DNA of 64,000 nt from Pieris napi (taxonomy: Eukaryota > Arthropoda > Insecta > Lepidoptera > Pieridae), in the NCBI RefSeq assembly GCF_905475465.1, contig NC_062237.1, forward strand, positions 10,774,501 through 10,838,500, written 5' to 3'. Below the pieces are notes generated by a model. The model saw only the letters and a list, made by a program, of their open reading frames with translations, ran no database searches and was not told the origin of the DNA. Numbering within the stretch: position 1 is the stretch's first letter; each line of letters starts with the position of its first letter. Shown here one piece after another: positions 1 through 11,900 of the stretch. The position numbers and the translations under genes were made by a program.

Positions 1-2848
1 TGACAATATAAATCTTTGCAGAGTTCTTTTATGTATAATATAATTAGAATTAATTGAAAATATTATTGTTATTATTTGTTTAAACAAAGAGTTTTATATC
101 TTATAAATTATTATTAAAAAAATATCTTTAAGCCAAAATGCGGAAGTAAAAGTATAAATAATTATCGATGAAACAGGTATTGTTTATACTGTCAAGATAA
201 AAAGTATAAGTTCGCTTAAATGTCGATAAACCAGTTATTGTTTTAATAATTTCGACGATGAACATTAACGTTCTTTAAATTAGTGAAATTACTTTGCTAT
301 CGTTATCACTTTGATATATAATTTGACAGGAATCTCTTTCTCTCCAGGTTACATTGACAAAAGTGGAAACAAATGCCTAATGTATGTAATTTGATTTCCG
401 CGAAATACACAAACTGATCACCTACTTGCTAAAAATGTAATAAAAACACACAGGATTTGTCTACTCCATGTCACATTCTTAAATCTCTGAGTAAATGTTT
501 CTGTGTACTATGTATGTGACAACAATAATTAAATTAGACGGTGGAGCTACGAATCACGTAATAATTGTGTTCCTTATAGTAGATATCGTAAAGCCAAAAC
601 ACGAGCTTGTAGCTCTATAGAATTGTACAACATCGCCGTGCTAGAGCCTTGTGCAACACTGTAATGGTCAATTTCACGTCACGGAGTAGTGTCATGTCAA
701 AATAGTTACAAAACGCACGTGACAAATTCTGTGGTGTTCCAAATGTGCTTACGAAAACATTTTAATTCTCACGGAAACATAATTTAAGGCTTTTTAGGTT
801 ACAGAAACCATGGCCATTGTCAGCTATTATTGAATGCCACCTTAGAAATTTATTGGATAGAGAGGTAGAATAAATATGACTTTGATTTGTTAGTACAAAG
901 TTAGAAGAATTATTGGTATAAAACTCTGTAGACGGAAAACAATACTTATTTCAGATTCTAGAGTCTTTTTATCCATTTTCCTACGCGAGAGGCATTATGA
1001 CAGAAATGCTCTTTCTCAATCAATTTTCACTTGTGTTACACGCATTTCCGTAACATTTTTCTGATATAATAGTAGGGGAGCCCACGGTGCTAAATGGGAA
1101 TTTACTCGAGGTCGGGAACGGCTATAGATTTTCAAAAACGTAAAAAAACTGTGCCATGTACATACTCGAGCGTCCATGTGCTACGTATTATTAATAATGT
1201 ACGTATGTTAATAATAATAATGATAAAATAATAAATAATAGCGAATTTATTAAGTTATAAAATTGCTTAGACAAAGTTCCATATGATAAAATAATCGTAA
1301 CAGAACGAATCCATAAACCCATATCTTAATGCAAGTAACATGTAATTTGTAAGTGGTCTTAAAGAGGAATATTTATATTCAATGACTTGAATGTTCCGGC
1401 ATCCGACTAATAAAATTGTTCGGATCGTATCGTGGAGTAATAGTCGTTGGACCACCGCGCTTTTCAAGCACGAAGTCATTAAGTTGTGGAATTTAATTAC
1501 GTTCTGAAAACTGTAGACAGCTTTTTGCTATTTCATTGTTTTGTAAATATATCCTATTTCGTGTACACGTATAATATTATGCTGGCTTTTATTTTATTTT
1601 GTATCTCTACTGTTCTCACTCCGCACATTTAATAGGCTACATTTAAGTGATATCGTTCAAGTTGTAACAGCTTTATTTTGCTCATTTTATTAACTTTCTT
1701 TTTCCCAATGCTTTAAAAGTATGAGTACTTAATAGTCATCTCTTTTAAACCTAGGGTAAACACAATTCGATGGAAAGAGATGAAAGAGTGCAATTAGACT
1801 TTAATTTTTATGTTCATTTTTTAAATTTACAGCTGGTATACGGGCAGGAGGCTCACCATGAACACTCACGTTGCCAGAAGGACCTTAAGTAGAATTGGTT
1901 CGGAAATCAATCAGAAACTATCTGTTTCTAATAGTAAAATTATCTATAATCTCTTAATATAATCAAGAAAATCAGCATCCAAAAACGACACTAAAGATTT
2001 CACAAAATAACTGAGAGAGTTACCTTAAAGCGTTTCTCACGTACTTCGATATTATTTACGAATCATGTCATATAACTGACAGCTACAAGCTTTATTGACC
2101 CAGCTATTTGGGTTTCTATATAAGTACATCGTTTCAATTGTTTACGAAGCTTCCGTACATTGTAGAATATACATTCACAATTTAATTATAAGGATTTCCT
2201 TAATACTTTCTCTATATAAGGCAATTGAATACTATTTTGTTTTCTAATTGAAAACTTATAACTACTAAATTATTAGTAATTATTTTTTTTTATGATTTCT
2301 TTACTGAATCCCTTCCGTACGTATTCTGTATGTGGTATTCAAGATAAGAATGCTTGGAAACATGCTAGTCCTGCTCCATAGGACAATCATAGAGCCTCGA
2401 CAAAATCAAATTGGTTGCTGATTTTTTGCTTTAACATATATTTTTTTTAATTTATAGTGCTACAAATGTAATTATTTTATTGTATCTCACACACTGTTTT
2501 GTTGTGTTTTTTTTTAATATTTTTATTACTCTTTAATGTTAATATTCTACGGTTTCGATATTTGTAAATATGTGAGGAACATGTATACTAACTTTTTTAG
2601 TATAGTAGTTTATTCTAAGAGTACATTGTCTTCACATATAATTATTTAACAAATATAACAAAATATTGTAAACCTATTTTAAAAGAGTAAGTGTGGAGTT
2701 TCTTGCCCATTCTTCTCCACACGAAACTACCTTTTGGAAGGGGCAACTAGAATCTTCTTTGTATTTTTTTTTGACGTTCAAAAGTGCCATTTTAGATGGT
2801 CTAATTGAAATAAATGATTTGACTTTGTATAAATGTGATAAAACTTAC
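1..2848. other. Intron after exon 6 (no exon seen)
   Basis: AT-rich DNA searched on the minus strand for the rest of the SAM domain without success. It holds a TAA-rich simple stretch at about 1187-1250 and an old LINE tail fragment at 1831-1913. A GC-richer patch at 1075-1130 is unassigned. Nothing else supportable. Confidence 0.6.
1831..1913 (-). mobile_element. LINE family A, short 3' fragment
   Basis: Carries the family core gggcaggaggctcacc followed, after an internal deletion, by the piece gaccttaagtagaattggttcgg. See the best copy at 42853-43084 for the family description. Confidence 0.65.
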
Positions 2849-2967
2849 CGAAACATATTCATTACAAATGTCGATTGAGTTAACAAAGTCACAGACATCG
2901 TCAACGGACCAGGCGGAGATGCGCGCGCGAGCCTCTGCGCAGAGGCAGTCGCGGGTTTCGCTCCGAT
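2849..2967 (-). CDS. Coding exon 6, start of the SAM domain
   Basis: A long pyrimidine tract and acceptor tcctgtag precede 2967 and donor gtaagttt follows 2849; 119 nt, phase 1 in, phase 0 out. Residues 252-291 run RSETRDC...[13 protein letters not shown] and end NEYVS. The W-S-V-D-D-V helix-1 signature and spacing to the next helix match SAM domains of SAMD7/SAMD11 and polyhomeotic, whose helix 1-2 regions end similarly before an F-R-E-Q-x-I-D-G segment. That second half is not found in 1-2848, so the next exon must lie beyond the left edge. Confidence 0.87.
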
Positions 2968-5900
2968 CTACAGGAAAAAAAAAAATTTTTTTATAAAAAC
3001 TTCGTTATAATGTTTTACTTTATGAAGGTCGAAGAGACAATATTCGTTTTAATTTACAAAGTATGCTAACCTTTTTTGTGCCATTCTAAAATTCTTATGC
3101 TAATTATTAATATTAAAAATTTCATTGTTCACTTTAAAACCTTAATGATATATATGGAAGAATTGACTAGGAAATTGTTAACGAAACACAGTAAGTAAAA
3201 ATAATATAATGAAAAACTGAAATTCAAATTCAGCTGCGAGTCCTCCTTAACAATCAAATTGCCCCCTTGTGGGGCGTCAAAGCCACGTAGGGAAATACTG
3301 TATTAGATAAAATATGCCTTGAGGCGGTAACAATTGGATTACATACAGAAAGGATTTCAGAACATTGGCACACATCACTTTTGAATATTGTCACTTACGA
3401 AATTAGTTTTATTTATACAAAGGCAAAGATATGTTGCTTTGTTGACAATCTACTATATAAAAATAAGTCGGGTTTTCCTTCCTGACGCTATAACTCCAGA
3501 ACGCACGAACCGATTTCTACGGTTTTGCATTCGTTGGAAAGGTCTCGGGGTCTTGAGGTTTATAGCAAAGAAAATTCAGGAAAAATTTCAAAAGAAAAGC
3601 GGGATCACCAAACGAAATGTTACATAAAGCGAAGCCATCTGGTGGCGAAACGGAGTTCGCCGAGTTTGGTAGTTAGATATAAAAAAATATTAAACTGATT
3701 CAGATTAAGATTTAATCTATACTATTCATAAGTCGATTAAATTTTTAAATCAGTGTTTTTATATCAATGCAATGAATTATGCAATACGCAGTGACGCGTG
3801 ATGATTTTAATTAACCGCTACAGTTATATCTCATAATTATTACCGTAGTTAATATAGCGCGTGCGTGTACCTTGACTTTTCTTCCGTAGAAAATCTCGTG
3901 AAATTGCATTTTTGCGTATACTTAGAAAATCTTTACGGCACTTCACAATTATTATATATTTTATATTACTTAATACGTATAATAATATAGCAATTGCTTA
4001 ATTTTTTTATTTCCTAAATTCTCAATAAATCAAGTTTCAAATAAACTATCAAAACTAACTAACTTTTAATTAAACTAGCACGTCTGTCCTTTTCATATTT
4101 TAAATAAACAAGTTTTATTAAATAATATGTGTTATGAGTGACGGTTTTGTTTAACAATTAATAATAATAAAATAAAACTTTATTCATGATAGAAATATGG
4201 TTGTGACAAAATATATCTAACGCTAGTCCCCACTAGGGGTGTGGTCTGTGGATAACAAATGTACCGCAGTCAGTGTGACGTCAAACATTACCTTCATTTG
4301 ATATCCTATCCCTATCATCGTCGCTCCGTGTGCTAGGACTGGCGGAGAGTCGTGCTCGCTTTGCAGCGGTCTCTCCCGCCGCGGAGAGATCAAGCGGTGA
4401 ATGCTCAGGAACTGTACCAGTCCCAATACGCTTGCGCCGCGATCTTCCACCACGGCCTACCCGCGATATTGCTAATAAAGTCTGTTAAAACATAACGATA
4501 CAAATTAAAAAATGGTAGTCTTAAAATAATAACACCTTATTTACACCACAATAAAAAACAGGAGAAATATATAGAACAGGGGACAAACGGATTGGAGGTT
4601 TTGATGTTAAGTGATACCGCACATGGACTCTACATACCAGAGGGTACGCTCTATTCTTGAAGGACCCTAAGGCGAATTGGATACTTCAGAAAATTCGGAA
4701 ATACTTCAATGGGCGGCTAGTAGTATAGTGGTGGTGTGCGGCTAATACTGCTTTAAACGCTCAGTTGTGGAACGATGGACGTCAAGGTGATACGGGAAAA
4801 TACATTAAACAGTAAGCATTTGTATTCCAATTAAAATTTGAAATTCCATTCAAAAATTCAAACAATAAATAAAATAAATAAAAACAGCTTAATACTAAAC
4901 TAAGATTTGTGAATTTTAATAGCACGATTGATAGAGTACGTACAGAATTGTAAGCAGTGTTCAAATCGGACAACTGAAAGCTAAGAATTTGTTGGACACA
5001 AACTTGTTAATTCATAACAGTGTTACGTCAGGAAAACATTTTAGAACATTACACGGCGCTACATTAACTATTAGCTAGGTTCTGTTTGTTTGAATTTTTA
5101 AAATCTTAAAATACTTTCTCCAATCAATCATGATTATATTTTTAGAAGTTATTACATCTGTTTATCAGATTGACTTGAAGTTCCATCTCAAAGGCCTTAA
5201 AAATCAACTCATCAGTAGCGACTCAAGTAGACACTGTACAAACATTAGGTGATTATCTGATCGAGAGCACCCACAAGTGGCCGACATTCATCATAACGTT
5301 GGCCTTTCGTTACGCTCGCTGCCCGCGGGTCAAATCGCAATCTATCTTTTTTAATTGCTGTAAAGTAAAAAACACGAACTAATTCTAGGTAAAATTTCGA
5401 TGCGCGCGCGCGTGAAATGAACACATAGCCGCACGCGCCGAGTGCTTTTATTTAGGGTTGCCTCATGTTTAATATATTTATAAAAATAACACACCTAAAA
5501 TTTGTCGTAAATTAGTGATGGCATTTGAAACGTATTTAACCGAAATATACTTTATGCAATTAAAAAAGGGAGGAAGTATTTATTTAAGTGTTTTTAAAAT
5601 CAAATCTTAGTAACTTTAAACATAGTTGAACACAAAGTTCAATTTACGTTTCAGTATATCATTTCTATTAAATTTTTGTGTATTGTAAAACTTGCTTGTG
5701 TAATAGAATATATTTATAATTTTTAACAAAATTAGGTACCATAACAGATTACATTTATGCGGCAACTATTTTATTATATCACATACGGACCATAGACCCA
5801 AAGAAAAAAATAGATAGATTGAAACATTTACAAAAAGACTAACTATTTCTAACAGTATAGGAATTGACAGGAAGCAGACTTTATGTCAGTTCATACCACG

Positions 5901-8900
5901 AACAGTAAAAACGTTTGTTAATGTATGCAGTTCCTAAATTATTTCCATACATTGTGTAATGTGTGTTTACTTGTTTAGCTTAAATAACCTTTTGAGTTAA
6001 GTTTTTGCTGTAACTGGTGCTAAATTTATATTTTACTAGCGGACCCGACAGACGTTGTCCTGCATGATATTTCAAGCGATTAGGATATTAAACAAAATAT
6101 GAAAGTACCGACTTAAGCGCCATCTCCCGGGATGATTTGTTAAACTAAACTATCCAGGGCTCCACCCAAAAAAAAAACATTCAAATCCGTCCAGCCGTTT
6201 AAGAGGAGTTCAGTGACATACACACATACAGTAGAATAATATATATACTAACTGTCCTATCTTTTAAGCTAGATCAAACTGCACACGGTGTCCAAATTTG
6301 AATTAAATCGGTCAAGTAGTTTAGGAATCCACAGCGGACAAACAACGTGACGCGTAATTTATATATATTAAGATTACAGCAACCCTACAACAGCACGAGC
6401 TCTCTCCATTAATCTTACGATTTATTTCCGCGCTCCCGTTTCCCCGTCAGGTGAGAATAAATTCTATAAATTTACTGTATACAGAGAGAAATGTAACAAA
6501 TCATGTTAATATCGGCGATCAGATAATATCGAATTTAGAAAGTAACTAGTGTTTACTTGATCGCGATCTAAATTACGTTAAACTGAACTTCAACATTTCT
6601 TAGAAAGTCGAAAACCGATGAGCAAAAATAGCTTCACTTCGCGTGTTCACTCATAGAATGTGAAATTCCGGTTTTTATAGTTACAGTATATTATTTAAAA
6701 CTCAGCCTCTTCTTTACATTTTTTATTTTTTATTATCATTTAAGCTGTTATAACATGATTTCATGAAACTTCTTTCGTCGTTATTTTTAGTTCAAAGGCA
6801 GTTTATACGTGAGCATTGGAGCAATTTTGTATTCATATTCTTATTAAATATAATACAGCTTTTATTGTGTAGCTATATTACGTGTTAAATTTACTATTAT
6901 TTTCTAATTAATCTGGCATTCCAAACATTGATTTTTTGATTGATTTTTTTATCAATTTACTTATACTTCTTTCCGTGAGACGAATAGACGTGTATGTATG
7001 TAATTTAATTCGCTAGGACTATATTCCATGGGATGCCAAACCACTTGGTGTTGGAGTGAAAAACTGTTTCATTTTCTTACTTGAAGTTGCTGAACTATCT
7101 ATCCGTTCGCATAGATTGTCTAGGTACATGAGTTCTGGGTCATCTGGCAATGTCTTTTTAAATTATTTTATTTTTCCTAGTAAATTTGAGTGCAATAACT
7201 TTCAGCTAATTGGCCAAACGTACGTGACTGACTGAACTGCGACTCTAACATCGATTTCATATGAAAAAGTTCGATTTCACATCCCATCATTGGCGTGTCG
7301 CGAGTGGCGCGCGCATGCGCGTGCCTACGCCAATTAGTGCAGCTCCAGTTACCTTTAGTGGAGAGAGGAGATGCTTCGCTGCACTGGGCAAAGTCGTACT
7401 TACCTTAGATACGACTGATAGGGTTGTCAAAAATATCAATATATAATAACAGTATGTTCTGAAACAATTGATTTGCGTAGTGTTTTCCGCCGTGAATACT
7501 ATTAAGTGTGCTTTGGTGTTCTATTAGTTGAGCGGGATATTCCGTGGTACATTGTGCATGTTTAAAGCATTATTTTAAACAAAAAGTAGTCTTAGTTTTA
7601 CATCTAATCAAAAAAAAGTTGTATAGGACCTTAAGTATGCGTCAATGTATATATTATGTGAATGGATATGTGTGTATATAATACACTCTGTATATATAGT
7701 GTATGCCTGAGTGTTGATATTAGCGTGTGCTGTCTGTGTTAGATTTTGGAAACTCAGAGTCATGCCAAAATATGTAGTACGATCTCGAAGATATAATTTG
7801 GTCGCTGCTGAACACTTTTATAAGTTGTTTGATCTGCTTCATATGACAATTTAAAAACTTGTATCAACCCTATTTGTCGTGTGCCAACTAGCAACCACAT
7901 TTAGCACTTTCTTCTTATCTAAAGGAAGTGTAAAGGTCAGAGCCTTATCGGTCTTAATTACGATTATTACCCCACAGGAAGCACGGTGTAACCGCGTTAT
8001 GATTATAAAGATTCTAATTATCATATTTTTTCATTAAATGTCAGAATGTTATTTAAAGAGGATGCTAGTAATTATTCCAAAATGTTTCTTTATATTAAAT
8101 ACAATATGGTTTTTGTAAAAATAATTCACGTACGTATGAATTTACAAAAATGGTAATCACCAAAAAAATATTATTATTTAATTAGTGGTATAGATTTCTT
8201 CAATCTCCTATAATAGGACGTGGTAATATTGTTCCCTACTAAGTATCTTATGTTTTCTAGGCCACAGCAATCTCTATTGATAGTCAAGCGTTTAGTATCT
8301 AAACTAGTGGTTAATACATAAAACTCTATGGTAAATAGAGCATTTATAGATAATTAATTAAAAGTAATAAAACCAGTAATTAATGTGAACACAGTTTCAC
8401 CTATAATTAATTTTTATATTACTATCTAAAAGTAGAATTAGTAAATTTCTGTTTGTATATTGTAACCGTATCGATCTCAGTAACAATTATTTCTGTTAGT
8501 TATATTAGTCCAAGGTTGGACCTTTTACAGAGTAATAATTAAAATTATTTTTTTAGTACAGTGTGTACTAAAAATACAGTTGCAATAATCACAAATAACA
8601 AGATCATCTACAGACTGTAACTAATTAATGGTAGCAGTTACTGTGGTTCAGGGATTACCATAAATTAGCTTTATTCAATAAAGATCTCTAAGCGAGATAC
8701 CATCGCGTGGGCCTAGTACAACTACACATATGTACAGCTTCTATTTCAAGTCAGACAGTGATGCATTATAGTATGTCCTGTTCTTGGCGACACCAGGTGC
8801 GATCTGGAGCAACAAATCGATATAGCATTAACTCCAAATATTAAGAAGCTTCAGATCGCCACTGGAAGATTTCTGCAGTAAGATAATGACACTCACTGCC

Positions 8901-11900
8901 AGAAAAGCGTAGCAGAGGCGACTCGACATTCCCCCACTCGCCTATGAATATAGAGAATATAAATAATAATATATTTGTACAAATTTATATTAAAAAACAT
9001 TTTATTTTCCATAAACTGTAGACTATGTATATGTCAAAAAAAGCTTTTATATACTTTATGGGGGGAAAAGTATATCAAGGAAAGTTGAAAGCTTTACTTT
9101 AAGTAGCATATTTTACAAAGTGTTACATACTAGACACGATAATATTTAGGTTAGATTTTAATAATATAAAAAAAAATCAGTGGCGCTACAACTTTTTAGG
9201 TCTGGGCCTCAGATTTCTGAATCTGTTTCATGATCATTTTTTAATCTTATAGGCAAGTAGGTGATCAGCCTTGTGTCTGACACAGGACTTTTTGCGTCTA
9301 AGACATGACGGTTTCCTCACGATGTTTTCCTTCACCGTTCGAGCGAATGTTAAATGCGCACATAGAAAGAAAGTCCATTGGTGCACAGCCGGGAATAGAA
9401 CCTATCAGGGATGAGAATCGCACGCTAAAGCCACTAGGCCAACACTGCTCTATCAATTTTAATAAGTAATCTATTTGATTGACTGACATTATGATGGTGA
9501 CTCCATCTCATATCATCGCAATAGCCCCACGTTGTACTTAGACGTCTTAATCACAGCCGTGAACTATGAAACGGCGAGGAGAGTACAATTAAACTGGGAA
9601 GGTCAGCGAGCACAGAATTTATAATTATTAATGAATTTAAAGATGCTTATGAAATGGGAGTCAGCTGAGCGTGAATTATTTCATAGGGGCACTGGCATTA
9701 GCCAGTAATGTACATTACGCTAAAGGAAATTGTAAAACAATGTTTTTATCTTTTAATAATACTCTTAAGTCGCGTTTCGTAAAATGTTACGCTTTGAACA
9801 CGCAGTATATTTGGGCCACGAATGTTGGAATTAATTATAAATAAAAATTAAATTGTTAAGCTTTTGGCTTTGCTTTTGTATTTTTTCTGTTTAAAAGTAT
9901 TTGCCTGAAACATTGGTTTTCGGGTTTAAACCCTTCCTTTCAGCAATAGTAATATGTATAGTATATTTTTTTCTTTGATTACTGTTATTATGTGTGTTTA
10001 TGGGGGTGTTTTTTTGTTAGTAATAAATTTTACGTCTATGTCTATGATTGTCTTTCCGGTTACCACAAGACGTTTTTCTACACTTTCCCAAAAAACGCCG
10101 AGTTTTCTGCTTACTAACACACGGCAATCTTACTCAGCACATCATACACTCACACATAAACATCTAAGACATATCTTAAGAAATTATAGATTAAAGAGTA
10201 TTTCATTTTTGTGAAACTCACCTTTGTGGAGGTCATGTCTATCATGACAGGGAATGCCGGAATCCGCGGTGGTCCTCCTTGCTGTTTGGCCAATTTAGCA
10301 AACAATCCGCCCATTGGGGCGTCATTTGTGTCGTTGGATTGCACCGGGGCGCGTGGTTCTACTCCGAAACCATTCACGCGGTGGAAATAGCTGAAAACAT
10401 TTTAACATTAATTGAAATTCGCCAAATAATTGATGGAATTCTTGAAACTATCGCTTTTAATTCAGTGCAGATTTTAAGTCTTCTATCTTCTCTTAGTAAT
10501 AGTTAGTAAGAGTAATTTAATTGTTCTATATAAATGACATTTTGAGCGCGTAGAGAAGACATTTTTTAACAACTATATTAGTAATTTTATTGCCATTACG
10601 AAATCATTTTTGTTTCGCTACGAATCCAAGACACCGTCTGATATCATACAAATGAATTGAACGTGCACGTACCCCTATATCGTATCATCCATTATACGAG
10701 TAAATGTAAATTTATAATTAATTCAACTTCTTTCTGACAATTCATAAGTGTACTTGTTTACCTACATGAATAAAGATATTTTGAGTTTGAGTTATAAATC
10801 ATAATAATAAAATACTTGAAATATTTTATCGTCTCGTAAAATTCAAAAACGCATCCAATTAAATCCAATTCAATATAATTGATATTTCTACGATAAAACA
10901 TAAGTTTTTATAAAGGATGCACTAATCAAATGTTTCTTATACTTCTTAACATTGGCATATTATCCGAAAAAGAGCTAGAATTGCGCAAAGGTATTTAAAT
11001 TTATTCAATAAAGTATCATGTATAATGCATTTTATATAGTACAGGTTACAATCTATATATTACTTAAATACATGATGAATTTTACAAAGAATAAAAAATA
11101 ATAAAAACGTTACACTACCAATTTTAGTTTTTACTAGCTTTTGTTTATAAATTAAAAAAAAGATCATGCCGAAGAATACGTCATCTAATAAAACACAAAT
11201 TGATTACTGCAATTCGGTCCCAATGCGATTCTCATTATGTTTGTATGTTTGAATAACACGATCATTTAGGATCAAATACTAAAAAAATATTTAGCATAAT
11301 AACATAGGTTTAGCCTAATTCTCAACCATTATTCCAATACACGGTTATTAGCTAGTCATTTGCGATTATCACTTCTGTTTCAAAACTTTTATGCAATATC
11401 CTTGAACGTAACAACGGATATAGGATATAATTATACGAATAAATTATATGGAGATTATATTATTATACTGCCTTGGGTCAGATATTTTTAAGTAATGTCA
11501 ATAGGTTAGGAATTATAGAGTCAGTCGAGGTTAAAATAGTATCTGGACTAATGATAGGTTATGAGGGAATTCTATGGTAATGCTGTCAAGTGGAATTGAA
11601 TATACCAGCTGCCCACTGATGTATTTAGGAATCAATTCTGCTTAGGTCTTTCGAGAAAAGAGCGTACCAATTCTAAAAAGGCCGGCTACGCATGTGACTG
11701 TCTATAGGCGGCGGAATCACTTAAGATCAGGTGAGCCCTGCCCGTCTGTTACAAAAAAAAATACAACTATTATTTTTTCTGTTTTGTGAAGATTTGTTTT
11801 GCGATCACTTCGTTGGATGAGTAATTAATTATGTTAAGGAGTTATGTTGAGTAATTAAAGTAAAGATTCTGTTTCATAATTGCTCAATCTAATGGGCAAG

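Noticed and set aside
1187..1250. Origin or satellite in the TAA-rich stretch
   Set aside because: Short, irregular AT-rich simple sequence as found throughout the window.
4223..4453. Minus-strand 76-codon ORF starting MVEDRG
   Set aside because: It is a different frame over exon 5; the correct frame is fixed by both splice junctions and carries PLDLS.
4458..4477. Exon 5 acceptors after attag or gggtag
   Set aside because: Both leave two extra bases and would shift the frame after exon 4; ttttaacag at 4482 fits exactly.
7384..7410. Minus-strand mini-exon ending at gtaagt near 7400
   Set aside because: Possible 11-, 26- and 62-nt exons break the phase between exons 4 and 5 or hit a stop.
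9954..10214. Plus-strand 86-codon ORF beside exon 4
   Set aside because: Low-complexity, T-rich and entirely in intron 4; no supporting signal.
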